A stretch of 64,000 nucleotides of DNA from Rhodococcus sp. KBS0724 (GTDB taxonomy: Bacteria > Actinomycetota > Actinomycetes > Mycobacteriales > Mycobacteriaceae), in the NCBI RefSeq assembly GCF_005938745.2, contig NZ_VCBX02000001.1:6462501-6526500 (forward strand), written 5' to 3'. A model generated the notes under the pieces. The model was not told the DNA's origin, did not search any database, and saw nothing but the letters and a program-made list of their open reading frames with translations. The position numbers and the translations under genes are program-made. This document shows, one piece after another, positions 15,795 to 26,477 of the stretch. How positions within the stretch are numbered: the first letter of the stretch is position 1; each line of letters begins with the position of its first letter.

Positions 15795-16700
15795 ATGACC
15801 GTCGTCGACATGAACGACAGGGAGTCCCCTGTTCCACCGACCGGTGCTCGCGCCGCTGCGGACCTACCTCCGTCGATGGTCGAGCGGATGACACTGATTC
15901 TCGACGCCTTCGACGGTCGGGCAACGCACCTCAGCCTCGAGGAAACCGCCCGCCGCGCCCGTTTGCCCCGATCGACCGTCCATCGCATTCTCGAACAGCT
16001 CGTCAAGCTCGACTGGGTCGCTCACGCGCCGATTGGCTACCGTCTCGGTCGACGCGCACTCGGGTTGGACGGCGGCGCCGGCGACCACAGCCAGATGCGT
16101 GCAGCCGCAGCACCTCTCCTGCACGAGCTGCACCTCAAGACCGGACTGGTGGTGCATTTGTCGGTACTCGACGACGGCGAAAGTGTCTACCTCGACAAGG
16201 TGGGTGGGCGCTTCGCTACGGCACTACCGTCACGCGTCGGCGGTCGAGCCCTTGCACATTCAACGGCGGGCGGCAAGGCAATGCTGGCGTGCATCGCCCC
16301 TGAACGGGTTGACGCCTTGTTCGGTGCGACGCTTCCGCGCTGTACCGAAAGCACCATCACCGACATCGCAGTGCTGCATCAAGAACTGAGCCGCATTCGT
16401 CAGCGTCGAGGCTTGGCCTTCGAGTGTGGCGAATCGACACCTGGTGTCGCCTGTGTCGCGTCGGCGATTCGTGGTCACGAGGGTCCGATCGGCAGCATCT
16501 CGTTGTGCGGAGACATGCGGACTGCTCAGCTCGAGCGAGTAGCTCCCCTGGTTCTCGACGCAACTCGCGAAGTGTCACGCGCCCTGTACCCCGATCTGGG
16601 CGTTCCGCGCCGTGGCCGCAAACCTACGCCGGTTCCCACGAGCACATTCTCTGCAGCGACCATGGATCGCCTCATGGCTTCCACCGAGCACTGGCTCTGA
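15795..16700 (+). CDS. IclR family regulator
   Basis: A 301-residue IclR protein with 'LSLEETARRARLPRSTVHRI' as helix-turn-helix, then 'TGLVVHLSVLDDGESVYLDK', 'STAGGKAMLACIAPERVD' and 'STPGVACVASAIRGH' in the effector domain, plus a 35-residue tail ('RRGRKPTPVPTST') beyond the usual end. A purine-rich GGGAAAGGA lies upstream of the ATG. It is similar in layout to the neighbouring divergent IclR gene, so an old duplication is possible. It could regulate the nearby pcaHG genes, as IclR-type PcaR does in other actinobacteria. Confidence 0.88.
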   Translation: MTVVDMNDRESPVPPTGARAAADLPPSMVERMTLILDAFDGRATHLSLEETARRARLPRSTVHRILEQLVKLDWVAHAPIGYRLGRRALGLDGGAGDHSQMRAAAAPLLHELHLKTGLVVHLSVLDDGESVYLDKVGGRFATALPSRVGGRALAHSTAGGKAMLACIAPERVDALFGATLPRCTESTITDIAVLHQELSRIRQRRGLAFECGESTPGVACVASAIRGHEGPIGSISLCGDMRTAQLERVAPLVLDATREVSRALYPDLGVPRRGRKPTPVPTSTFSAATMDRLMASTEHWL

Positions 16701-16727
16701 AGCCGCCGGATTCGCGCGTGGGAGATT

Positions 16728-17645
16728 TCACCCGGCAGCTAGCCGCCTGAGGATCCCAGCCAAAGTTTCGACACCGACAGCAGGCTCACTTGCCCGACGG
16801 AATAGTCCGACGGGCTCAGCAGTGCCGGGGGCGGACTGCGGCAAGCGCACAAGCGTTCCGTCGTCGAGATCGGTTTGCGGTACCCGCTCGGGTGTGAACC
16901 ACACCGAGTCCGTGCGGCGGGCCAGAGTGCGCGCGACCGATACATCAAGTGTCTCAACGCAACCGCTCGGCAGAGTCAGCCCGTGGCGTCGCAGAAGCAC
17001 CTCGGTGTGTCGGCGCGGAACCGTCCCTGCTGTAGCGACGACCACCGGGTATTCGAGCACCCGCGGCATTGACAGCGGCTCCGCACACGTCGTCAGAGGA
17101 TGTTCGGGACGAACGACAATCGCGAGCGACTCGGTGTAAAGCAGTTCGAATTCGAGTCCCTGCAGAACGTCGGGATCCGTCATTCTGCCCACCACCAGAT
17201 CGAGTTCGCCGACGCGAATCCCTTCGAGGAGGGCGTCGTTGACCCCGGTGACGACATGTACGCCCAAATCCGGATACGTTTCATGTAGCTGTGAAATCGC
17301 CTTCGGAAGTAGAACGCTCGCAACAGTTGGCAGCGCACCGACGCGGATCGGTGCGCTGGGGGCCCCGGGGGCGACCAGCGCCTGCGCCGCGGCCGTCATG
17401 GCGTCGACGGCCGCGGATGCGCGTCCCAGAAAATACTCACCAGCCGGAGTGAGACGGGCACCATGACGGCCTCTCTCCACCAGACGCATCCCGGCAAGTT
17501 GCTCGAGTTCATTGAGCGTCTTGGTGACGGCGGGCTGCGTCAGATGGAGACGCTGCGCGGCCCGGCCGAGATTGCGCTCCTGAGCAACGGTGACAAAGCA
17601 GATCAGGTGCCGAAGCTGGATCCGGCTGCTCGCTACGCCGGTCAT
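16728..17645 (-). CDS. pcaQ: LysR family regulator, PcaQ-like
   Basis: A 305-residue LysR protein (315 if the upstream ATG at 17675 is used). The N-terminus 'RIQLRHLICFVTVAQERNLG' and 'AAQRLHLTQPAVTKTLNELE' is typical of PcaQ, the protocatechuate-pathway activator, and the effector domain follows from residue 90. It is divergent from pcaH, 130 bases away, the standard arrangement for a LysR activator and its target. Neither start has a strong ribosome site. Confidence 0.8.
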   Translation of the reverse strand: MTGVASSRIQLRHLICFVTVAQERNLGRAAQRLHLTQPAVTKTLNELEQLAGMRLVERGRHGARLTPAGEYFLGRASAAVDAMTAAAQALVAPGAPSAPIRVGALPTVASVLLPKAISQLHETYPDLGVHVVTGVNDALLEGIRVGELDLVVGRMTDPDVLQGLEFELLYTESLAIVVRPEHPLTTCAEPLSMPRVLEYPVVVATAGTVPRRHTEVLLRRHGLTLPSGCVETLDVSVARTLARRTDSVWFTPERVPQTDLDDGTLVRLPQSAPGTAEPVGLFRRASEPAVGVETLAGILRRLAAG

Positions 17646-17724
17646 GCGATCTGACCACCGGGTACGAATTCGCATTCCATGAACACAGGTTATGAAAGTA
17701 GCAAGAAATCGTCAATTTACATGA

Positions 17725-19163
<1,439 letters not shown>

Positions 19164-19189
19164 ACTACGCACCAAGGCAGCCGGTGCCG

Positions 19190-19792
19190 CTAGCGGGGTA
19201 GGCGCCGATCCATACCTTCGCGTGCGGCGGGCGGCAATGCCGCCGCGTCCGCGGTGGGCCACTGGCCGGGATCAAGACCAAGCTGCCGAAGCTGCTGCAC
19301 CTGTTCACGACACCACGGCGACACATCGCGAGAGCTACTGAGAACAGAATCCGAAAATTCCTGCCAATCAACCCATTCGGCGCTTTCCACTTCCTCCGGA
19401 TCGGGAAGTGGTTGCGGTCCGTCGTAGATCACCCGAAAGACCGGGCAGATCTCGTTTTCGACGATCCCGGTGTCCATCACTGCGCGGTATCGGAAGAACG
19501 GGAGCGCAAGGCTGACATCGTCGACGTCTATTCCGAGTTCTTGATTCAGTCGACGTCGGACGGTGTCCTCGAGCGATTCTTCCGGAGCCGGATGGCCGCA
19601 GCAACTGTTCGTCCACACTCCTGGCCACGTCACCTTCTCCAGTGCACGCCGGGTAATCAGGAGGTTTCCCCTCCGATCGAACACGTACGCCGAGAAGGCA
19701 AGGTGCAGTGGAGTTTCGGTGGTGTGGACGGTCGCTTTCGGTTCGATCCCGATGGATCGACCTGCGTCGTCGAGCAACACGACGTATTCCAT
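19190..19792 (-). CDS. idi: Isopentenyl-diphosphate delta-isomerase, type I
   Basis: A 200-residue Nudix-fold isomerase. The catalytic Cys is in 'VWTNSCCGHPAPEE', metal ligands include the His of 'TVHTTETPLHLAFS' and Glu of 'RLNQELGIDV', and the second catalytic Glu is in 'VENEICPVF'. It interconverts isopentenyl and dimethylallyl diphosphates in the cytosol and so feeds carotenoid synthesis. It is the last gene of the carotenoid operon, 25 bases after crtB. The C-terminal 25 residues extend past the usual end. Confidence 0.94.
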   Translation of the reverse strand: MEYVVLLDDAGRSIGIEPKATVHTTETPLHLAFSAYVFDRRGNLLITRRALEKVTWPGVWTNSCCGHPAPEESLEDTVRRRLNQELGIDVDDVSLALPFFRYRAVMDTGIVENEICPVFRVIYDGPQPLPDPEEVESAEWVDWQEFSDSVLSSSRDVSPWCREQVQQLRQLGLDPGQWPTADAAALPPAAREGMDRRLPR

Positions 19793-19817
19793 GTGGGTTC
19801 CCGTTCTCTTCGTTCGA

Positions 19818-20834
19818 TCAGTGCGTCGGCGTCAGCCGGGTGCGGAGGCTGATCCATCCGGTTTCTGCCAGTCGTGGAGCCGCGATCGACAAACGGCGCC
19901 GCTGGGAAACGCGGGCTCGCTTGTGCAGCACGCGGTATCCGCTGTCTTCCACCGCACGCAGGATGTCGCCGTAAAGGACGAACGCCGTGCGCATCGCGGG
20001 GCGCACCATCGGATCGAGCATGTCGATCCCCGGTTCAGCCGTCCGGTACACCGCGCGAGTGTGTGCGATCAGATGCGCGAGAGCGCGCTCGAGTCGAACA
20101 TCGCTGCGGCCGGTATCGCGGCAGTTCCGTAATAGATCTTCGTCGACACCAAAAGCATTCAGTTCATCGGTCGGCAAGTAGATCCGATCGCGATCGAGAT
20201 CCTCGCCCATATCTCGGATGAAGTTGGTCAGCTGAAAAGCTTCACCCAGGGCCACCGCTGGTCCGGCGGCACTATCGCGATCTGCTTCGGTGCCCAGGAT
20301 CGGGAGCATTTGCAGGCCGATGACAGCGGCGGATCCGTACATGTACTCGGACAGTTCAGCCATCGTGCGATACCGCGAGCGGAACATCGTGGTTCCCGGT
20401 ATGTCCATTCGCATCGAGTGCAGGAAGGCGTAGTAGTACTCGTGTGAAATGTCATATCTTGCAGTGGTATCCACGAGAGCTCTGAGTACGAGATCGGCTC
20501 TGCTCTCCCCCAGCGGCTGTCCATCGAGCGCATTTCGGATGCGAGACTCGAACAAGTCCAACTTTGCGATTGCCCTACGATCGGCTTCGGTAGGCATCGT
20601 GTCGTCGCTGGAGGAAAGCGTTGGCACATAACCTGATTCGCTGTCGCCGGAATCCACGTCGACGATATCGTCGACCATCCGCGCAAACCCGTAAAGTGCA
20701 TGCACTCCTGCGCGCTTGTCGGCCGGCAGAAGTCGGGTCGCGAGAAAGTACGTTTTGCCATGCTGCTCGTTCAGGTCACGGCACAGTCGATATGCGCCGT
20801 GGAGGCCCGGGTCGATCTTGTCGAGTTCACGCAT
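19818..20834 (-). CDS. crtB: Phytoene synthase
   Basis: A 338-residue squalene/phytoene synthase. Both aspartate-rich metal sites are present: 'FARMVDDIVDVD' near residue 55 and 'NFIRDMGEDLDRDRIYLP' near 205, with 'KTYFLATRLLP' at the N-terminus. It condenses two geranylgeranyl diphosphates into phytoene at the membrane surface. A Ser/Asp-rich insertion (about 60-85) follows the first motif. Its start overlaps the crtI stop by eight bases. Confidence 0.95.
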   Translation of the reverse strand: MRELDKIDPGLHGAYRLCRDLNEQHGKTYFLATRLLPADKRAGVHALYGFARMVDDIVDVDSGDSESGYVPTLSSSDDTMPTEADRRAIAKLDLFESRIRNALDGQPLGESRADLVLRALVDTTARYDISHEYYYAFLHSMRMDIPGTTMFRSRYRTMAELSEYMYGSAAVIGLQMLPILGTEADRDSAAGPAVALGEAFQLTNFIRDMGEDLDRDRIYLPTDELNAFGVDEDLLRNCRDTGRSDVRLERALAHLIAHTRAVYRTAEPGIDMLDPMVRPAMRTAFVLYGDILRAVEDSGYRVLHKRARVSQRRRLSIAAPRLAETGWISLRTRLTPTH

Positions 20835-22446
20835 GATCTACACCGACTTCGACGCGGCGAGCGGCAGACGACTGTGTATTGTTCGATCCTGTTATCCGCT
20901 CTGCAGCAAGCTTTCCCGAGATGAGAACCGTCGGCACCCCGACGCCGGGAGTGGTCCCTGAACCGGCGAGGACGACGTTACCGAGACCAGGAACAAGATT
21001 CTTGCGCCGGAAGGGCCCGGTCTGACGGAATACATGCGCCGACGAGAAGGGACTGCCGTCGAGCATTCCCTTGTCAAGCCAGGTTTGTGGGGTGTCGAGG
21101 TGATCGACAGACATCGACGAGGTCAGGTCGTGGTAGCCGCGCCGTTCCAATACTCCTTGAATTTCACGCATGTACGGAACCCCCAGCCGGTCCCAATCAA
21201 GCGGAGCGCTGGCAAGATTCGGGCAAGGAGCCAGGATCGAGATGGGTTCACTCCTGACTCCGTCACGAACCAGCTGCAGCGCTGGGTCCGTCACAGCTGG
21301 TCGTGTGATCAGGAGAGAGGGATCATCCATCAACTGCCCACGGCCGCGACGCGCGGTGATCCGCGCAAAGGTCTCCGTCCACTGTTCGCCAAAATCGATG
21401 GTGTGGTGAGATTTTGACGGCCACGACTGCGTCACATCCACCGGAACCGTGCCGTGAAAGACGACGGCTGACGGTGATACCACCGAATATCCGCGTCGCC
21501 GACCGGTAGACGGCGCACCCGCTTGGTCGAGCAACCGATCGACTACCGGTAAGTCCGGAGTCAACACGAGGGCATCGCACGCGAAACTCCGACCATCCGA
21601 CGTCAAAACCTTTGTGACACGCTTGTTCTCGAGGTTCACCGCAGATACTTCGGCGCCGGTATGGAGCACTCCGCCGTTCCGGGTGAACGCGTCGGCCATC
21701 ACCTCGGCGATTCTGGCCATGCCGCCCACCGGAAAGTAGACCCCGAGCGAGGTGTCCATGTGCGCAATGGCGCCGTATACGCCCAACGCCTTGGCGGGAG
21801 CCATTCCCGCGTACAGCGCTTGGAATGTGAAAATTCGTCGCAGTCGTTCGTCTTTCACAAACGATCCGACCCGCGGCCCCAGCCGACCGAAACCGCCCAG
21901 CCGAGCCAGAGTTGCAGTGTCTCGCACTGCCGATGGAGACGACACCAGATCGAGTGGCGAATCGAAATTCGAGTCCATGTACCGGTCGAACTCTGTGTCG
22001 AAGATCGACGCCAGCCACCGCCGAAGCTTGCGGTATCCGTCGGACTCGCCTGGACCGCATGTCCTTTCGACCTCTGCCGACATCGCCAGCGGATCCGAGT
22101 ACACGTTGATGGAACTGCCGTCGGCGTACCGCGTGTGATAGCTGGGTGAAAGCTTCATCAAAGTGAGTGCAGGAGTGACGGAATCAAACGACTCACCTAC
22201 TGCGGCCAACGCGTCGGCGATCAGATTCGGCATGGTGAGAACACTGGCACCGTTGTCGATGTCGTACAGGAATCGACCCGCGTCATCCTGCACCGGATAG
22301 GTACCGACGCGACCACCGACCGCGCTCTCGCGCTCGAGGACCGTGACACGCTTGCCCGCCCCGGTCAGATGGAGCGCAGCGGAGAGTCCGGCGAGACCTG
22401 CGCCGACAACAACAACCGAATCTACCTGCCCGCTCACTGATCTCAT
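20827..22446 (-). CDS. crtI: Phytoene desaturase
   Basis: A 539-residue CrtI-type FAD-dependent desaturase. The N-terminal dinucleotide motif is 'VVVVGAGLAGLSAALHL' followed by 'VTVLERESAVGGRVGTY', and the C-terminal FAD motif is 'NVVLAGSGTTPGVGVPTVLI'. The enzyme introduces the four double bonds that turn phytoene into lycopene. It sits 49 bases after the glycosyltransferase gene and overlaps crtB, so it belongs to one operon. Confidence 0.94.
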   Translation of the reverse strand: MRSVSGQVDSVVVVGAGLAGLSAALHLTGAGKRVTVLERESAVGGRVGTYPVQDDAGRFLYDIDNGASVLTMPNLIADALAAVGESFDSVTPALTLMKLSPSYHTRYADGSSINVYSDPLAMSAEVERTCGPGESDGYRKLRRWLASIFDTEFDRYMDSNFDSPLDLVSSPSAVRDTATLARLGGFGRLGPRVGSFVKDERLRRIFTFQALYAGMAPAKALGVYGAIAHMDTSLGVYFPVGGMARIAEVMADAFTRNGGVLHTGAEVSAVNLENKRVTKVLTSDGRSFACDALVLTPDLPVVDRLLDQAGAPSTGRRRGYSVVSPSAVVFHGTVPVDVTQSWPSKSHHTIDFGEQWTETFARITARRGRGQLMDDPSLLITRPAVTDPALQLVRDGVRSEPISILAPCPNLASAPLDWDRLGVPYMREIQGVLERRGYHDLTSSMSVDHLDTPQTWLDKGMLDGSPFSSAHVFRQTGPFRRKNLVPGLGNVVLAGSGTTPGVGVPTVLISGKLAAERITGSNNTQSSAARRVEVGVDHA

Positions 22447-22495
22447 GATCGATCACCTGTCACAGTCGCTGCGTTCGAGACCGACATCAGGATTC

Positions 22496-23716
22496 TCATT
22501 TCTTCGTCGTGCTACTGAGGGTGGCCACGTCGATGGTCGGGGCGTTCAACGGTCGACTCTTCCATGACAGTTCGTTTCGCGCGAAACGTCGACGCGAATC
22601 GAGCACGAGAGTGGCAAAAATCGCAGCCGAAACCGGGTGGGCGCACGCCGCGGCGGCAGTCCGAGCCAGATCTGCGACGTCAGCCCTGCCGGCAGATTCG
22701 GATCGCGCGGAACACAGCCGAGCAGTGACCGCGGCAAGATAGCCGACGGTTCCCATCCGGCGTGTGCGGCCCGTTCCCACCAGAGCGGCAGCGGGAGGAA
22801 GAAGATATACGACGCTCACCCCCACCAGAGCGAGGGCGGTACCCACTCGTCCACCGAACGAGGACCACAACCACCGTGTGTAGCCCTCCCGGAGTTTGGG
22901 CCAACTGCGATACATCCGGCAGCTGACAAAGCCCGCACCCGAAACCAGAATCGTACGTTTGTGGTTGCGGCGAAGAGTTCGGGCTATGTCCAGATCCTCG
23001 GTGGAGCTGGACGCCACCGACTCGTGTCCACCGATTTCACGGTATGCGCCGGCATCGAACATCAGAAATTGGCCGCACGCCACCGCAAGCGATGGCCGCC
23101 AGGACCGGTTCGCCAACGGCACGGAAAGACTGGACATCCACGAAAAGGCAAGCAACGGCTGAACTAGATGCTCGACAAGGCTGCCCGATTCCTGTTCGGG
23201 CCACGGACACATCAAGGCTGCATCGTGCTCGCGGAGTACGGACACCGACGCCGCGATCGCATCGGGCGCCAACCTGACATCTGCATCGACAAAAACGATC
23301 ACGTCTGGTCGGTCATCGAGACCGATATCGGCAAGGGTTCGACACGCTGCGGCTTTCCCCGTCCAACCAGGACTGGGTGGAGAGCACGTCGATACGACGG
23401 TGATGCGCGGATCGCCGTCGGCGGCGCGGCGGGCGGCAGCCAACGTGCCGTCACTCGAACCGTCGTCGAGGACGATCACCCGAAGTTCGCCCCCATAAGT
23501 CTGTTCCCGTAGATCCGCAATGAGCAGGGGCACGGTGGATTCCTCGTCGCGGGCGGGGATGCACACCACGACGCGATCGTGTGGCTTACCGGCGCCCGTT
23601 CGCCGTAAACGGGGCATGAACAGTGCGTTCCCGATCGACATCATCGCCGATAATCCGGCTAGCACCGTACCCGTCGCAGTCAGGTGATGCAGGATTCGTG
23701 AACCCGTAGAGGTCAT
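22496..23716 (-). CDS. cruG: Carotenoid glycosyltransferase, GT2 family (CruG-like)
   Basis: A 406-residue family 2 glycosyltransferase. 'VVCIPARDEESTVPLLIADL', 'VIVLDDGSSDGTLAAA' and 'VIVFVDADVRL' are the nucleotide-sugar and DxD sites; 'GGHESVASSSTEDLDIAR' holds the catalytic acid region. One N-terminal and several C-terminal membrane helices anchor it. Its ATG overlaps the stop of the CruF-like gene (ATGA). The pair matches CruF-CruG, in which CruG adds a sugar to the hydroxylated end of a carotenoid. A longer upstream frame was rejected because it enters cruF. Confidence 0.85.
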   Translation of the reverse strand: MTSTGSRILHHLTATGTVLAGLSAMMSIGNALFMPRLRRTGAGKPHDRVVVCIPARDEESTVPLLIADLREQTYGGELRVIVLDDGSSDGTLAAARRAADGDPRITVVSTCSPPSPGWTGKAAACRTLADIGLDDRPDVIVFVDADVRLAPDAIAASVSVLREHDAALMCPWPEQESGSLVEHLVQPLLAFSWMSSLSVPLANRSWRPSLAVACGQFLMFDAGAYREIGGHESVASSSTEDLDIARTLRRNHKRTILVSGAGFVSCRMYRSWPKLREGYTRWLWSSFGGRVGTALALVGVSVVYLLPPAAALVGTGRTRRMGTVGYLAAVTARLCSARSESAGRADVADLARTAAAACAHPVSAAIFATLVLDSRRRFARNELSWKSRPLNAPTIDVATLSSTTKK

Positions 23717-24558
23717 ACCGTCACCGAGTCCTCTCTGGGCTGCCAGGTCCACATCCACGCAAGAGGAATTCCCACAATACCCATCGCACAGAAGCCGTAG
23801 ATCGCCGAATACTTCAATTCGTCGCCCTCGAGCAGCGCAGCATGGGCAAGTGCCGAGCCGAGCCACGTCCACATGAACAACACCACCGGCGCCGCATCCG
23901 ACACCCGCGGCCCGTACTTGCTGCGGGTATCAAATCGCTTTCCGACGTACTCGATCACAACTGCCATTATCAGGGCGGTGGCGAACCAGCCCAGATAGTT
24001 CGTGAACGGAATCGACGGTATGCCGGGAAGGCCCGAATTGCCGGAGGTCCACGTCCACTGGCCGTCCGTCACCATCTGAGTATCCAGATAGAGATCCCAG
24101 CCGACCATCCCAGCAGCGGTGATGACGATTCGCTGGCTCGAGCGCCATTTCGGTGACGTGCGGGTGCGTTCGAGTACGTAACCCACCGCGCACCAGATCG
24201 GATAGAACCCGGCCGTCCATGCCAGTGGAACCACCGCCGGGACCCCCAGGATGTCAGGCCCCAACCGATCGGTGGCGTAGAAGTAGCTCCCAAAGGGGAA
24301 ACCTGTTGCTGTGCCGATCATTTCGGCAGCCAGACCCAACCCTGCCGTGGCGGCGACCAGTACCAGGGTCCACGCCGGTCCCCGGGCGATCACCGCATGA
24401 ACAATCGACGCGGCGGCCAGTAGAGCGACTACCGCAACCGTGACCCCGTCACGCGAATTTCCGCTGACCAAGGGATAGATGATCTGGGCGATCAGTGCGC
24501 ACGCGACAAGTCCCCACACGAGAGGGATCCATCGACCCGAAGGCGTGGGAGCACCCAT
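23713..24558 (-). CDS. cruF: Carotenoid 1',2'-hydratase (CruF-like, DUF422)
   Basis: A 281-residue integral membrane protein of the DUF422/CruF family with about seven helices. Conserved blocks are 'LAAEMIGTATGFPFGSYFY', 'PAVVPLAWTAGFYPIWCAVG', 'AAGMVGWDLYLDTQMV' and 'SIPFTNYLGWFATALIM'. CruF adds water to the psi end of lycopene or gamma-carotene. The ATG at 24558 overlaps the stop of a 61-residue ORF (TGATG) and the gene's stop overlaps cruG, so translation is coupled along the operon. Confidence 0.88.
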   Translation of the reverse strand: MGAPTPSGRWIPLVWGLVACALIAQIIYPLVSGNSRDGVTVAVVALLAAASIVHAVIARGPAWTLVLVAATAGLGLAAEMIGTATGFPFGSYFYATDRLGPDILGVPAVVPLAWTAGFYPIWCAVGYVLERTRTSPKWRSSQRIVITAAGMVGWDLYLDTQMVTDGQWTWTSGNSGLPGIPSIPFTNYLGWFATALIMAVVIEYVGKRFDTRSKYGPRVSDAAPVVLFMWTWLGSALAHAALLEGDELKYSAIYGFCAMGIVGIPLAWMWTWQPREDSVTV

Positions 24559-24743
24559 CACGATCGTTCATCGTTGGAAGCGCGCGGTTCCTGAGGTGAT
24601 GTCTGCGCCACTTCGCGGGATGACCGCGGCTGACGACTCGCATCCATGAACATCTGCAGAAAGCCGACACCCGGATTGCTCGGGCGCGGATTCTCGCCTT
24701 CAGGCGAATCGGAAGCAGGGGTACCAGAAGAAGAAATAGACAT
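24558..24743 (-). CDS. Putative 61-residue ORF at the head of the carotenoid operon
   Basis: A short hydrophilic protein rich in Ser, Pro, Glu and Arg, probably disordered, with one hydrophobic patch ('GVGFLQMFMDAS'). Support for coding comes from its TGATG junction with cruF. Against it are a weak, distant AGGAA ribosome site and no recognisable family. It could instead be a leader that couples translation to cruF. Confidence 0.4.
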   Translation of the reverse strand: MSISSSGTPASDSPEGENPRPSNPGVGFLQMFMDASRQPRSSREVAQTSPQEPRASNDERS

Positions 24744-24986
24744 TTCGGTCAGATTCCTGTGATCGTCGGCCGGAACTTCACGAGAGCTTGACGAACGGAC
24801 TGTTGATCGACGGAAAATCGGCTTCTACCAGTGCATGCATGACACTCTGCCCTTCCTGTCAACACCGTCTCGACATCGTTGAGCACGGAGACGGTACACA
24901 CCGTCTGCGTGGCATTCGTAGCCGGAACACACACGGATGGGAACTCGTGGAAAAAAGTTTTCGGCACGCGCCATCGTCTTCCGGAA

Positions 24987-25550
24987 TCACCCGTTGGTTG
25001 GTTTCAGCGCAGCTCGCGCTGCAGTGAGAATCTCGTCCGAGACAGGCGAGCCCTTGGTAGCTCGTGAGAGGAGGATCGCTCCGACCATGGTGCATAGTCG
25101 CGCAATGCCATCCTGATCCTCGTCGGCCAAACCGTCGGCAAAACTACCGACACCGTGGGCGTAGACCCGACGGGCCTCGGAATCTTCGGGTTCGCGCGCG
25201 ATGTCGACGGCAAGAGCCGCAGCGGGGCATCCATCTGCCGGGTTATCGCGATGCTCGGCGGACAGATAGGTGTCGATCAAAGACTGCTGGGCGGACTCAC
25301 GTCGTTCCGCCTGCTGGTCCAACCCGGATTTGTAGGTCTGCGACAGTTCGGCAAATGCATAGGCGGTGGCCTCGTCGATGAGCGCCTCCTTCGATGCAAA
25401 CTGCTTGTAGAAGCCACCATGGGTCAACCCGGACGCTTTCATCAGGTCGGCGACGCTGAGCTGGGTGCCCTGCTCCCGGAACAGGCGCGCGGCGGTTTTC
25501 ACGACACGTCGACGGTTCTCTTCCGCTTGCTGTTGCGATACGCGGCCCAT
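24987..25550 (-). CDS. TetR family regulator
   Basis: A 187-residue TetR protein of the AcrR-like group: 'GTQLSVADLMKASGLTHGGF' and 'YKQFASKEALIDEATAYAF' make the DNA-binding domain; the C-terminus contains 'DGCPAAALAVDIARE', typical of regulators paired with reductases. An ATG at 25583 in the same frame is also possible. A perfect inverted repeat lies between it and the divergent SDR gene, the usual autoregulated TetR/SDR arrangement. Confidence 0.9.
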   Translation of the reverse strand: MGRVSQQQAEENRRRVVKTAARLFREQGTQLSVADLMKASGLTHGGFYKQFASKEALIDEATAYAFAELSQTYKSGLDQQAERRESAQQSLIDTYLSAEHRDNPADGCPAAALAVDIAREPEDSEARRVYAHGVGSFADGLADEDQDGIARLCTMVGAILLSRATKGSPVSDEILTAARAALKPTNG

Positions 25551-25597
25551 CAACCACACTTCCGTTTGGATTTCATTTGACATCTATCTTAGCGTGA

Positions 25598-25623
25598 ATT
25601 TAGATTATATTCGTAATCTAAAT
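25598..25623. promoter_or_regulatory. TetR operator (perfect 10-6-10 inverted repeat)
   Basis: ATTTAGATTA and TAATCTAAAT are separated by six bases, centred between the TetR and SDR start codons. The symmetry, spacing and AT-rich surroundings fit a TetR dimer site overlapping both promoters. Confidence 0.8.
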
Positions 25624-25654
25624 CGGGAGACGTACCTCAACCCTGGGAGACATC

Positions 25655-26341
25655 ATGGATCTGAACAATGCAGTTGCTGTCGTGACCGGCGCCAACAGGG
25701 GGCTCGGACGGCATCTGGCCGCAGGGCTCGTGGAGCGGGGAGCCAAGGTGTACGCAGCGGCGCGAAATCCGGAAACAGTCGATCTGCCCGGCGTCATCCC
25801 CTTGCAGCTTGACGTAACCGACCAGGAGTCGATCACGGCTGCCGCCCGCACCGCATCGGATGCGACTCTGCTCGTCAACAACGCAGGCATCTCCACCTCG
25901 ACGCCGTTGGTTGCCGGCAGCATCGATGAAGTGCGCCGCGAGATGGACGTGAATTTCTACGGCCCACTCGCCGTGACCCGCGCCTTCGCACCTGTCATCG
26001 AAAACAACAGCGGGGGAACAGTTCTCAACGTGCTATCCGTACTGTCCTGGCTGCACCCCGCGGCACTCGGATCCTATGCCGCAGCCAAAGCAGCAGCGTG
26101 GGCGATGACGGACGCCGTTCGAGAAGAACTGGCGCCGCGTGGGATTGCCGTCTCGGCACTGCACGTTGCGTACATGGACACCGATATGGCGGCAGGTGTA
26201 CCCGCCGAGCAGAAGATCGACCCAGCTGATGTGGCCGCACAGGCCTTGGACGGCATCGAGAAAGACCTACTCGAGATCCTTGCAGACGACACCACTCGGT
26301 ATATCAAGCAAAATCTTGCGTTTGCACCGAATTCGGAGTAG
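25655..26341 (+). CDS. Short-chain dehydrogenase/reductase
   Basis: A 228-residue classical SDR: '[20 protein letters not shown]' binds the dinucleotide, 'LLVNNAGIS' follows, and the catalytic Ser-Tyr-Lys set is in '[20 protein letters not shown]'. GGGAG lies before the ATG. Its regulator is the divergent TetR gene. The substrate is unknown; such TetR/SDR pairs often answer to quinones or aldehydes. Confidence 0.92.
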   Translation: MDLNNAVAVVTGANRGLGRHLAAGLVERGAKVYAAARNPETVDLPGVIPLQLDVTDQESITAAARTASDATLLVNNAGISTSTPLVAGSIDEVRREMDVNFYGPLAVTRAFAPVIENNSGGTVLNVLSVLSWLHPAALGSYAAAKAAAWAMTDAVREELAPRGIAVSALHVAYMDTDMAAGVPAEQKIDPADVAAQALDGIEKDLLEILADDTTRYIKQNLAFAPNSE

Positions 26342-26477
26342 CCGTCGCGCGTTATCGTGCAGCAATGCCACTTCCGTCAACTCTCGCATGGTCACATGTT
26401 CAACCTACGGTTGCGTACTGAAATCTTTGTGGGGCAGGCTTTCTTGTGTACTGATGACGAGCCGAGGTCGGAGAATC

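Noticed and set aside
24839-25027. Possible small plus-strand gene beginning with a CPxC motif
   Set aside because: It overlaps the end of the TetR gene on the other strand, has no ribosome site, and I could not tell it from chance.
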